Part shown: in pieces, positions 17,285 to 25,654 of the stretch
Layout of the letters: each line of letters begins with the position of its first letter
Numbering within the stretch: the first letter of the stretch is position 1
Assembly (NCBI GenBank): GCA_913060875.1
Contig: CAJXSL010000001.1
Span: 434,001-498,000, forward strand
Source: an uncultured Desulfobacteraceae bacterium
GTDB taxonomy: Bacteria; Desulfobacterota; Desulfobacteria; Desulfobacterales; UBA5852
Direction: 5' to 3'
Length of the DNA stretch: 64,000 nucleotides
Notes under the pieces: model-generated
What the model was told of the DNA's origin: nothing
Databases searched by the model: none
Seen by the model: only the letters and a program-made list of their open reading frames with translations
Program-made: the position numbers and the translations under genes

Positions 17285-17475
17285 GGCGCATCTCCCAAAG
17301 AATTGCGATTGTTTGAGGGGCCGTGGAGCCAAGGATCCAAGGGGTCGCGTGAAAGGCAAAAGAATCCGACAAAGCGTTGTTGAAAGATCGACATCATTGC
17401 GCTGATCCAGTCCCTGGAGAATAAACACTGGGATCCTTGACCCCGTGAATCCATGGCCCCTTTTCTCCGGCTATA

Positions 17476-17605
17476 CCGGATATATCACGCGTTCGCGATG
17501 TTCATTGACAAGGCATCAGGGGCGCCGCTGTACGCCTGTACCGCAAGCGCCTGATAACGCGGTCAATGGGCATCTCGGGCGCGCCCGCAGGGTGAAACTT
17601 TTTCT
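17476..17605. repeat. Dispersed repeat of about 135 bp, copy 2
   Basis: The same layout as copy 1 at 2876: CCGGATATATCACGCG end, GCATCAGGGGCGCCGCTG hairpin arm, ACCGCAAGCGCCTGATAACG second arm, then CCCGCAGGGTGAAACTTTTT. A separate terminal piece, ATTTCATGAAATATTCGGGC, lies at 17713-17732 and recurs inverted at 46331-46361. Confidence 0.75.
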
Positions 17606-17789
17606 ATAATTCTGGAAATCAGCGAAGGGGCAAACTGTCACCTGAAAACCATACCCAGAATAACTTTGATACCCGTGAAAATTTGCATAAAATTTATTGT
17701 GTAGAAAAAATTTCATGAAATATTCGGGCTAGGTTGGAGAAGAACCAACGTTAAAAACGTGCTTGAACCCGAACGGAGGGGCATTAGCC

Positions 17790-18917
17790 ATGAGCAGACT
17801 TTTTGAAGCCACGGAAATCAACGGTATGCGGCTGGCCAACCGGTTCGTGCGGTCCGCCACATGGGAAGGCCTGGCCGCCGATGATGGTGCGGTTACGCCG
17901 AAGTTGACCCAAACCATGACGGCGCTGGCCGAAGGCGGGGTCGGCTTGATCATTACCGGCCATGCCTATGTCAGTCCCGAAGGCCAGGCCGGTCCCTGGC
18001 AACTGGGCCTCCACAGGGACGGCCTGGTGGCCGGCCTGAAATCGATGTGTGATGCGGTTCACCAGGCCGGGGGGAAGATCGTGGCCCAGCTGGCCCATGC
18101 CGGCCATTTCGCCCCCAAGGCCCTGACCGGGCAGGCCCCGCACGTGGTTTCCAATTTTAAAGGCCTTTCCGATTCCCCCCGCCATGAACTGACCCGGGAC
18201 GATATCCATAAGCTGGTTCAGGCGTTTGCCGATGCGGCCGGACGCGCCCGGGCGGCAGGTTTTGACGGGGTCCAGATTCATTCCGCCCATGGCTATCTGC
18301 TCAGCCAGTTTCTGTCACCGGCCTACAACCGGCGGGAAGACGACTACGGCGGTACCATAGAAAACCGGGCGAGGGTTCATCTGGAAGTCTTGAATGCCAT
18401 CCGGGGCGTTGTCGGCAAGGCCTACCCGGTATTGATTAAAATCAACAGCGAAGACTGCATTGAAAACGGTCTGTCGGTGGAAGACTCCGTGGCCGCCGCC
18501 ACGCTGCTGGCTGAAGCCGGTCTCGATGCTGTCGAGCTTTCCGGAGGCACCCTGACGTCCGGCAAGCTTTCCCCCAGCCGGGTTGGTATCAACAGGGAAG
18601 ACAAAGAAGCCTATTTCAGGGAAGCGGCCGCGGCCTACAAAAAGGCGATGGATTTACCCCTGATCCTGGTGGGCGGCATGCGCTCGCTGAATGTCGCCCG
18701 GCAAACCATCGCCAGCGGCACGGCGGACTATATTTCCATGTGCCGGCCCTTTATCCGCGAGCCCGGTTTGATCAAACGGTGGCAATCCGGTGACACGACG
18801 CCGGCCCGGTGCAAGTCCGACAATCTCTGCTTCGGTCCGGCCATGAAGGGGCAGGGGATCTTGTGTGTTGTGGAGGAGAGTGAAAAGAAGCCTGACAAGA
18901 ACGTATCTCAAAAATAA
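17790..18917 (+). CDS. NADH:flavin oxidoreductase, Old Yellow Enzyme family (single-domain)
   Basis: 375 residues from the ATG at 17790, with GGAGGGG 8 nt upstream. Only the FMN TIM-barrel domain is present. Family blocks are LANRFVRSATWEG, QLAHAGHFA, DGVQIHSAHGYLLSQFLSP with the substrate-binding His and Tyr, and a C-terminal phosphate-binding LILVGGMRS. Two Cys in the C-terminal part (CKSDNLCFG) lie where FadH has an Fe-S site, but the full motif is missing. It likely reduces an alkene conjugated to a carbonyl; it may work with the FadH-like enzyme on an isomeric intermediate. Confidence 0.88.
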   Translation: MSRLFEATEINGMRLANRFVRSATWEGLAADDGAVTPKLTQTMTALAEGGVGLIITGHAYVSPEGQAGPWQLGLHRDGLVAGLKSMCDAVHQAGGKIVAQLAHAGHFAPKALTGQAPHVVSNFKGLSDSPRHELTRDDIHKLVQAFADAAGRARAAGFDGVQIHSAHGYLLSQFLSPAYNRREDDYGGTIENRARVHLEVLNAIRGVVGKAYPVLIKINSEDCIENGLSVEDSVAAATLLAEAGLDAVELSGGTLTSGKLSPSRVGINREDKEAYFREAAAAYKKAMDLPLILVGGMRSLNVARQTIASGTADYISMCRPFIREPGLIKRWQSGDTTPARCKSDNLCFGPAMKGQGILCVVEESEKKPDKNVSQK

Positions 18918-19004
18918 TCTAAGTGCCCCTGGCGGCGTCGCATCGTTTTTGAAGGGTGGTCCGGGTAAAATTACTTTCAGCGGGAAATAACAGGAGACAG
19001 CGAA

Positions 19005-21248
19005 ATGGGAGAATGGCACAAAACAGGGTGCGTTCTGTGCGCGCAGAATTGCGGTCTTGAAATTCTGGTGGAAGACAACCGGATGGTCAAAGTCCGACCG
19101 GACAAATCCAACGCCCGCAGCCAGGGCTACGCCTGCCGAAAGGGCCTGAATGTCATCCATCACCAGTATCCCCAAGACCGCATTACCGAACCCCTGAAAC
19201 GGGTGGGGGATCGCTTCGAACCCGTGTCATGGGAGCAGGCCATCGAAGAGATAACGGACAAAATGAAATCCATCCTGGGCGCCCACGGACCCCGTGCCCT
19301 GGCCTATATGGGGGCCAGCGCCCAGGGCGGCCACAGCGAAGGGGCCTTCGGGCTGTCGATTTTGAGGGCGCTGCAATCCCAGAATTTTTACAGCTCCAGC
19401 GGCCAGGAGTTCTCAAGCTCCTGGTGGCTGTTCGGCCGCATGCTGGGCAAACAGTACAATCTTGCCATTCCGGATGAGCATCATGCGGAAATGCTGGTGG
19501 GCTGGGGCTGGAACGGGATGGAAAGCCACCAGATGGCCCGTGCTCCGATCGTGTTGAAGGAATTTTCGAAAAATCCGCAAAAAATGCTGGTCATCATCGA
19601 TCCGCGCAAAACCGAAACCGCGGCCATCGCCAACAGCCATCTTCCCATCCGGCCCGGCACCGATGCGCTGCTGATCAAAGCCATGATTGCCATCATTGTC
19701 GACAATCAATGGGAGAATAAACAATACATCGATGACCATGTCGAAGGTTGGGATACGATTCGGCCCTGGTTTGAAGACTTTGACGCCAAGGCGGCCATTG
19801 CGGTCTGTGAACTCGATTATGACCAGGTGGTTGAATTATGCCGGTTAATGACCACCAAGAGATGGTGCATGCATCCGGATCTCGGGATTTACATGGGCCG
19901 CAACAGTGTCATGAACTCCTATATGATGAACATCCTCGGTGCGGTTTGCGGGGTTTTTTGTGTGAGCGGCGGCAATGTGATTCCGGGAATGGTGATGCCG
20001 TTGGGGTTTCATGCCGATGAGCGCAACGCCAAAACCTGGAAGACGGTGATCACCAGGATGCCGCCGGCCGCGGCCGGTGCTTTCCCGCCGGCTGTCATGC
20101 CGGAGGAAATCCTGAACGACCACCCGGAGCGCATTCGCGCCGTCCATGTCAGCGCCTGCAACCCGCTGCGCGCCTATCCGGACACCACCGCCTACGAAGA
20201 AGCCTTCGCCAAACTGGATCTGCTGGTGGTCAACGACATCGTGATGAGCGAAACCGCCCGCCTGGCCCATTACGTGCTGCCCTGCCGGACCTATTACGAA
20301 TCCTGGGACGGGACATTCTTCCCCTGGACATTCCCCAAAGTCTTTTTCCAGCTGCGGCGCCCCATTGTGACGCCACCGGGAAAATGCCTGGAAGCCTCCC
20401 AGATCTTCACCCTCATCGCCGACAAGCTGGGGCTGATTCCCGACATTCCGGAAGAAGTATATCAAGCCGCCCAACAGGACCGATTCACCTTTGGCGCCAA
20501 GCTCATGGAGTGGGCCGTCACTGAGCCTAAATCCATGCCGGCCATGCCGTTCGTGCTGGCGAAAACCCTGGGCCAGGAGTGGGACAGCGCGGCCAAGGCC
20601 GGGCTTTGGGGCGTCATGATGACGGCGCCCAAGACTTTTCGCAAAAACGCCGCGCGCATCGGCTTCGAGCCCGGCATGGATCAGGGCGACCGGATTTTTC
20701 AGGCCTTGCTGGATCACCCGGAAGGGATCTGGATCGGTGAAGCCGACCCGGCCGAAAACTTCAAGGCCCTTCGAACGCCGTCGGGCAAGGTGGAGGTTTT
20801 TGTCCCGGAGCTTGAAGAAGATGCTAAAAATCTGAATGCCGAGAATGAAGCCGAGGACCTGAAACTGCCGGATGAATTCCCCCTGATCCTGAATGCCGGC
20901 CGGCACACGCGGTACAACATCAATACCCTGATTCGCGGGCAGGAATGGAACAAAGGCAAACGGGCCTGCACCGTCGCCGTGAATCCTGCGGATGCCGAGG
21001 CAATGTGCCTTGCCGACGGCCGGAATGTCAGGGTCAGCACCGAAGCCGGGAGCGCGGAGGGCGAGCTCGAGGTGTCGGACCGGATTCGCAAAGGCACCGT
21101 GCTGATTCCCCACGGATTCGGTTTGATTTACGGCGACACGGTTTACGGGCTGAATGTCAACAAGCTTACCAAAAGCACGCACCGGGATCGCCTGGGAACG
21201 CCCATGCACCGGTTCGTGCCCTGCCGGATTGAAGCGGTTAACGGATAA
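19005..21248 (+). CDS. Molybdopterin-dependent oxidoreductase, DMSO reductase family
   Basis: 747 residues, no Tat signal, so cytoplasmic. The N-terminal 4Fe-4S site is C9-x2-C12-x3-C16-x27-C44 (CVLCAQNCG ... YACRKGL). The catalytic Mo/W-bisMGD core (about 50-560) and C-terminal molybdopterin-binding domain (about 620-740, LILNAGRHTRYNINTL) follow. The usual Mo-ligand position falls in SSSGQEFSSSWW, where Ser is more likely than Cys or Sec; this is inference. Lower-potential relatives include hydroxylases, hydratases and formate dehydrogenases, so the reaction is open. FmdE and MoeA-like genes follow at 5 and 31 bp. Confidence 0.85.
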   Translation: MGEWHKTGCVLCAQNCGLEILVEDNRMVKVRPDKSNARSQGYACRKGLNVIHHQYPQDRITEPLKRVGDRFEPVSWEQAIEEITDKMKSILGAHGPRALAYMGASAQGGHSEGAFGLSILRALQSQNFYSSSGQEFSSSWWLFGRMLGKQYNLAIPDEHHAEMLVGWGWNGMESHQMARAPIVLKEFSKNPQKMLVIIDPRKTETAAIANSHLPIRPGTDALLIKAMIAIIVDNQWENKQYIDDHVEGWDTIRPWFEDFDAKAAIAVCELDYDQVVELCRLMTTKRWCMHPDLGIYMGRNSVMNSYMMNILGAVCGVFCVSGGNVIPGMVMPLGFHADERNAKTWKTVITRMPPAAAGAFPPAVMPEEILNDHPERIRAVHVSACNPLRAYPDTTAYEEAFAKLDLLVVNDIVMSETARLAHYVLPCRTYYESWDGTFFPWTFPKVFFQLRRPIVTPPGKCLEASQIFTLIADKLGLIPDIPEEVYQAAQQDRFTFGAKLMEWAVTEPKSMPAMPFVLAKTLGQEWDSAAKAGLWGVMMTAPKTFRKNAARIGFEPGMDQGDRIFQALLDHPEGIWIGEADPAENFKALRTPSGKVEVFVPELEEDAKNLNAENEAEDLKLPDEFPLILNAGRHTRYNINTLIRGQEWNKGKRACTVAVNPADAEAMCLADGRNVRVSTEAGSAEGELEVSDRIRKGTVLIPHGFGLIYGDTVYGLNVNKLTKSTHRDRLGTPMHRFVPCRIEAVNG

Positions 21249-21253
21249 ATGCC

Positions 21254-21865
21254 ATGGAAGATTTCAACACCCTATTGAAAGGTTCGGCCGCAGCGCACGG
21301 CCACCTGTGCCCCGGTCAGGTGGTGGGGGTCCGCATGGCCATGCTGGGCTGCCGGCTCGTCGGCCTGGACAACCCCCGTGAACTGCCCCAGATCAAACAA
21401 CTGATCGTCTACGTGGAGATCGACCGCTGCGCCACGGATGCCATCGCCTATGTCACCGGTGTGAAGCTGGGCCGCCGTTCGCTCAAATTCATCGACAACG
21501 GCATCATGGCCGCCACTTTCGTGAATCTGGAAAGCGGCAAGGCTTTTCGCATCGTTTCCACCGAAACCTCCCGGGACCTGGCCCCGGATTACGCCCCCGG
21601 CATCGACGACCATCACCAGCAGCAGTTGGCCGCCTATATCAAGATGCCGGATGATGTCCTGTTTACGGTTGCCCCCGTCCAGGTGGACGTTCCCATCCAC
21701 GATATGCCGGGGCCCTCCCGGTTCAAGGTCCGCTGCGAGGCTTGCGGGGCCATGGTCCGGGACAAGAAGGAAGTCCTGATCAACGACCGGGTGCTCTGCC
21801 GCCCGTGTGCCTATGGCACCTTTCATCGGCCCCTGGACCCCGGGACACACCTGACGATCGCCTGA
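21254..21865 (+). CDS. FmdE family protein with zinc ribbon
   Basis: 203 residues. The N-terminal FmdE domain carries H15-G-H17-L-C19-PG, the metal site of formylmethanofuran dehydrogenase subunit E-like proteins, and DRCATDAI. The C-terminus is a zinc ribbon with two pairs, CEACG and CRPC. Such proteins accompany molybdo/tungsto-enzymes in anaerobes that have no methanofuran, where a role in cofactor handling or enzyme maturation is suspected. The ATG lies 5 bp after the molybdoenzyme stop. Confidence 0.88.
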   Translation: MEDFNTLLKGSAAAHGHLCPGQVVGVRMAMLGCRLVGLDNPRELPQIKQLIVYVEIDRCATDAIAYVTGVKLGRRSLKFIDNGIMAATFVNLESGKAFRIVSTETSRDLAPDYAPGIDDHHQQQLAAYIKMPDDVLFTVAPVQVDVPIHDMPGPSRFKVRCEACGAMVRDKKEVLINDRVLCRPCAYGTFHRPLDPGTHLTIA

Positions 21866-21896
21866 TCTTTACATCTTCGCATGGAGGAATGCAGCC

Positions 21897-22964
21897 ATGT
21901 CCACGTCTAACAATGTCCGCCGGTTGAATGGCGGCCTGACCAAAATCAAGGTTGAAGATGCCGTCGGCACCCGCCTGGCCCACGACATCACCGAAATCCG
22001 ACCCGGCGAATTCAAGGGGCCCTCCTTCCGACGGGGCCACAAAGTTGAAAATCAGGATGTCTGCCGGCTGATGCGCCTGGGCAAACGCCACCTCTATATC
22101 CTCGACCTGAAACCCGACCAGGTGCACGAGGATGATGCCGTCGAAGAGATGGCGGCGGTTCTGGCCGGCCCCGGCGTGACGTTTTCGGGCCGGCCCCGGG
22201 AGGGCAAACTGCAGCTTAAGGCCGCCTATACCGGGCTGCTCAAGATCAATACCCGTGCCCTGGTGGCGTTCAATCTCCTACCGGATGTCATGTGTGCCGC
22301 CCTGCACGACAATATGCCCGTATCCCAGGGCCAGATCGTGGCCGGCACCCGGGCCATTCCCCTGGTAATCCAGCGGCAGGCGCTGGACGAAGCGTTGCAC
22401 CTGGCCCGCCAGGAGGCCCCCATCTTCAGCGTCAAGGCCTACCACAAAAAGAAGATACGCCTGGTCATCACGGGCAACGAGGTCTACGAAGGGCTCATCG
22501 AGGACCGTTTCGAGAATATCGTCAGGGCCAAGCTGGACGCCTTTGGCGCCTCGTTGCGGGAAACGGTCATCCTGCCCGACGATCCCGAACGCATTGCCGA
22601 TGCCATCCGGCGGATGGCGGCCGACGATACGGATATCATCATCACCACCGGCGGCATGTCGGTGGACCCGGACGATGTCACCCGCCACGGCATCCGCCGG
22701 GCCGGGGCCGACGCCATCTACTACGGCGCGGCAGTCCTGCCGGGGGCCATGTTCCAATTGTCCTACAAAGGCGACATGCCCATCGTGGGGATTCCGGCCT
22801 GCGGGCTCTACCACAAAACCACCGTCTTCGACCTGGTGCTGCCGCGGCTGCTGGCCGGGGAACGGATGACCGAGCACGACCTGGCCCGGTTCGCTGTCGG
22901 TGGGCTGTGCATGGATTGTGATGTCTGCCGGTATCCCGCCTGCCCCATGGGCAAAAGCGGATAG
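21897..22964 (+). CDS. MoeA/MogA-like molybdopterin-binding protein with cysteine-rich tail
   Basis: 355 residues. The N-terminal part (KIKVEDAVGTRLAHDITEI) matches the start of MoeA-type linker domains. The C-terminal half is a MoCF_biosynth domain (LVITGNEVYEGLIEDRFE, then IIITTGGMSVDPDD, the binding loop). The last 18 residues hold C338-x2-C341-x2-C344-x4-C349, which is not part of normal MoeA and could bind an Fe-S cluster or zinc. GGAGG lies 10 nt before the ATG. It probably inserts Mo or W into the upstream enzyme, or acts as its dedicated chaperone. Confidence 0.82.
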   Translation: MSTSNNVRRLNGGLTKIKVEDAVGTRLAHDITEIRPGEFKGPSFRRGHKVENQDVCRLMRLGKRHLYILDLKPDQVHEDDAVEEMAAVLAGPGVTFSGRPREGKLQLKAAYTGLLKINTRALVAFNLLPDVMCAALHDNMPVSQGQIVAGTRAIPLVIQRQALDEALHLARQEAPIFSVKAYHKKKIRLVITGNEVYEGLIEDRFENIVRAKLDAFGASLRETVILPDDPERIADAIRRMAADDTDIIITTGGMSVDPDDVTRHGIRRAGADAIYYGAAVLPGAMFQLSYKGDMPIVGIPACGLYHKTTVFDLVLPRLLAGERMTEHDLARFAVGGLCMDCDVCRYPACPMGKSG

Positions 22965-23110
22965 CGCGTGAAATATCCGGGCTAGGTCCAATATGAAAAT
23001 CTGGTCGTGGAGACGTGTTGGCCAACGCGGTGGAAGACGACAAACGCAAGGCCTTTTTGAAAAACCAAACCATGTAAATTGATCACTCAAAAAAGGAGGG
23101 CGGCTGAACA

Positions 23111-24697
23111 ATGGAATTCGATTTCAACCGAAAGCAGGGCAGGAAAAATTTTGCTGACGACGCCATGAGCACCATCCGGATGAATGTGGCCAAAAATCCG
23201 GACAAAACGGCCGTCCTCTTTGGTGATCAGCGTTTGACGTGGGGGGAACTTTGGGAACGCAGCAATCGCCTGGCCAACGGTCTCAAGGGCTTGGGGCTGA
23301 AAAAAAGCGAAAGGGCCATCATCTTTTTACCCAATTGCATGGAATACCCCGAAGCCATTCTGGGCCTCAACAAGGCCGGGTTGGTCGCCTGTGGCGGAAA
23401 TGTCCGCCTGACCGGACCGGAAGTCGCCTACCAGCTCAACGATTCGGGCGCCAAGGCGATTATTCTTCAAGGAACCGAACAGCTCGAAGTCATCGCCGGG
23501 ATTCGCGACCAGGTTCCCGGCCTGGCGCATGTCATCATGATCGACGGCCGTGCCGATGGCGTGGTCGCCTACGATGAACTTCTTGCCCAAAGCAGCGCTG
23601 AAGAACCGGAACCCCTGCTGGCTCCCGATGATATTCATCTCTTAATGTACACGTCGGGAACCACGGGCAAACCCAAAGCCGCGGCCCGCTCCTGCAAAAG
23701 CGATTACCACATGGCCAATGCCGTATGCCACGAATTGGGCCTGACCAGCGACGACGTCTACCTGGCCGTGGCCCCCATGTATGCGGCGGCCAGCATGGGG
23801 TATACCTATGCCACCATGATGAGCGGCGGCGCCCTTGCCATCGTTCCGGGGTTTGTGCCGGATCAGGTTTTCGGGCAGATCGAGAAATACCGGGCCACAT
23901 GGGTTTTCATGGTCCCGATCATGTACGAATGGATGCTGAGCGTGCCCGCTGACGTCCTGGATGCCCACGACGTATCCCGTGTGCGCCACGTGGCGGCTTG
24001 CGGCGCGCCCCTGCACGGCGCCACCGCTCAGAAAATGATCGACCGGTTCCCCAACGCCGAGGTCTCAAACTGGCTGGGGGCATCGGAGTTCGGTTTTATA
24101 TCCCGTTTCAGTTACAAAGATGGCCTGGGGCAGGAAGGCTGTGTCGGCAAACCGGTCTTCGACCTGGAACTTGCCGTATTCGACGAGGGCGGAAGCATCG
24201 CTCCCCAGGGCGAGCCCGGCGTACTTTACGGCCGGGGCTTCAGCATGTGGGAGGGCTACCTTAACAAACCCGAGGCGACGGCCGAGGCCTATCGCGACCA
24301 CGAGTGGGGCACGGTGGGCGATATCGCCAAATTGGGTGAGGACGGTAATTTTTACATCGTCGACCGCAAAAACGACATGATTATCACCGGGGGCATCAAT
24401 GTCTATCCGGTGGAGATTGAAAACGTTCTGATGCACCATGAGGCGGTCGCCGACGTGGCCGTCATCGGCGTGCCCGATGAGAAATGGGGCGAGGCGGTCA
24501 AGGCCCTGGTGGTCCCGGCTCCGGGCACCCAGGTTGGGGCGGCGGATCTCATGGATTACTGCCGTGGCAAGCTGGCGGGTTTCAAGGTGCCCAAGAGCGT
24601 CGACTTTATCGAGGCGGTACCCCGGTCCCTGATCGGCAAGGCTTTGAAAACGAAACTGCGCGAGAGATACTGGCAAAACAGCGATGTCAAAATATAG
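23111..24697 (+). CDS. Acyl-CoA synthetase (AMP-forming), class I
   Basis: 528 residues. Adenylate-forming signatures: P-loop LLMYTSGTTGKPKAAARS (A3), GASEFG (A5 region), GDIAKLGEDGNFYIVDRKND (A7-A8), and the catalytic Lys in PRSLIGKALKTKLRE (A10). GGAGG lies 11 nt before the ATG. As last gene of the run starting at 15281 it probably activates the acid that the two flavoenzymes then reduce. The gap of 146 bp before it contains a GTGAAATATCCGGGCTAG repeat end, so it may have its own promoter. Confidence 0.88.
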   Translation: MEFDFNRKQGRKNFADDAMSTIRMNVAKNPDKTAVLFGDQRLTWGELWERSNRLANGLKGLGLKKSERAIIFLPNCMEYPEAILGLNKAGLVACGGNVRLTGPEVAYQLNDSGAKAIILQGTEQLEVIAGIRDQVPGLAHVIMIDGRADGVVAYDELLAQSSAEEPEPLLAPDDIHLLMYTSGTTGKPKAAARSCKSDYHMANAVCHELGLTSDDVYLAVAPMYAAASMGYTYATMMSGGALAIVPGFVPDQVFGQIEKYRATWVFMVPIMYEWMLSVPADVLDAHDVSRVRHVAACGAPLHGATAQKMIDRFPNAEVSNWLGASEFGFISRFSYKDGLGQEGCVGKPVFDLELAVFDEGGSIAPQGEPGVLYGRGFSMWEGYLNKPEATAEAYRDHEWGTVGDIAKLGEDGNFYIVDRKNDMIITGGINVYPVEIENVLMHHEAVADVAVIGVPDEKWGEAVKALVVPAPGTQVGAADLMDYCRGKLAGFKVPKSVDFIEAVPRSLIGKALKTKLRERYWQNSDVKI

Positions 24698-24757
24698 GTT
24701 TTGGAAATAGAGACGATATGACGGGCGGAATGCTGGTCCTATCCCGCCTGCGTCAAG

Positions 24758-24789
24758 TGGCACGGCCGCAATTTGAAGCGGCCGTGCCA
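24758..24789. terminator. Strong hairpin between convergent genes
   Basis: A perfect 12-bp stem TGGCACGGCCGC (24758-24769) / GCGGCCGTGCCA (24778-24789) with an 8-nt loop, between the ligase stop (24697) and the convergent small gene ending at 24803. No T-run follows on either strand, so it may slow or protect transcripts rather than terminate alone. Confidence 0.6.
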
Positions 24790-24802
24790 GCGGGCGGTGG
24801 GA

Positions 24803-25231
24803 TCATTTCTTCAGATTCTTTTTCCATAACGGCATTTCGGCTTCCGGGACCGTTTCCGAATCGTAGCTGAAAAGCTCGCAGGACAGGCACTCCGCCGGCT
24901 CCAGGTGGGTGGTGATGATGCCGCAGATTTCGTCGGCCAAGCCGTCGGCGCCGGCCATGGAAGTAAACGGCAGAAGAATGCCAAGCTGGTTTTCCTCGTA
25001 CCATCCGATTTCGTCGATGGCCCGAATGCGCTTGCGGATCAGGGCGATGGCCTCGCCAATGCGCTCGTCTTCCTCGCTTGGGATCGCCAGCGATATGATC
25101 AGGAGCGAATATTGGTTGCTGCCGCGGTCCGACCGGTAGCGTTCCTTGGCAATGGCCTGCTGGAAGGCTTCCTTCCCGATGACAAGATCACGCGACGAAT
25201 CCCTGGTCGATTTGAAAAATCCCACGTTCAA
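24803..25231 (-). CDS. Small protein with degenerate GGDEF-like fold, function unknown
   Basis: 142 residues. The pattern (VIGKEAFQQAIAKERYRSDR, then SLLIISLAIP, then IRAIDEIGWYEENQLGILLP) follows the strand-helix order of nucleotide-cyclase-like domains. The GGDEF signature is replaced by WYEENQ, so no cyclase activity is expected. Similar stand-alone domains occur near polysaccharide genes in other anaerobes (from memory). Convergent with the ligase gene; a 278-bp repeat lies upstream at 25353-25630. Confidence 0.65.
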   Translation of the reverse strand: MNVGFFKSTRDSSRDLVIGKEAFQQAIAKERYRSDRGSNQYSLLIISLAIPSEEDERIGEAIALIRKRIRAIDEIGWYEENQLGILLPFTSMAGADGLADEICGIITTHLEPAECLSCELFSYDSETVPEAEMPLWKKNLKK

Positions 25232-25352
25232 TCTCCGTTCATTGGTTGTTTCCGTTCTCTATAGCTATACAGCGAATTATCTTCGGTATCAACCATGGGA
25301 TGCCATCGCCGTGCCCTGGCGTTGCCGCGCTTTTCCCACCCGCAGCATCATT

Positions 25353-25630
25353 TTTTATTCGGCCCAGAAAACCTGGTCCTGTGGGCCAGGTCAGAGATAA
25401 TTGGTTCCGCCGTAATCGTCGTATAGGAATTCAGGCGTCAGAATCCAGAAGTCAGAATAAAAGTTTCGCCTTCGGCGCAATCGATTTTTTTCAAAAGACG
25501 GAGCGAAGCGACATCAAAATCCTTCTGGCTCCTGAATTCTGTTTTCTGACGCCTATTGTTTCTCGCGATTGGAGCATCCCGCCTTCCAGGGGGAACCCAA
25601 AGCCGGGTCCTCCGGGCCCGGATATATACT
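25353..25630. repeat. 278-bp dispersed direct repeat, copy 1
   Basis: Nearly identical in the same orientation to 40312-40588. It contains CCAGAAAACCTGGTCCTGTG, a run of CAGAATCCAGAAGTCAGAAT-type units, GAATTCTG inverses and a GC-rich end CGGGTCCTCCGGGCCCGGAT. A shorter relative lies at 27221-27430. It ends 25 bp before the PLP gene's stop codon. Confidence 0.8.
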
Positions 25631-25654
25631 CCTGCTATCCAAAAAATGTCATTC

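Noticed and set aside
19005-21248. Naming the molybdoenzyme a formate dehydrogenase
   Set aside because: No in-frame TGA or Cys at the expected Mo-ligand position, no hydrogenase or FeS subunit beside it; only the broad family is supported.
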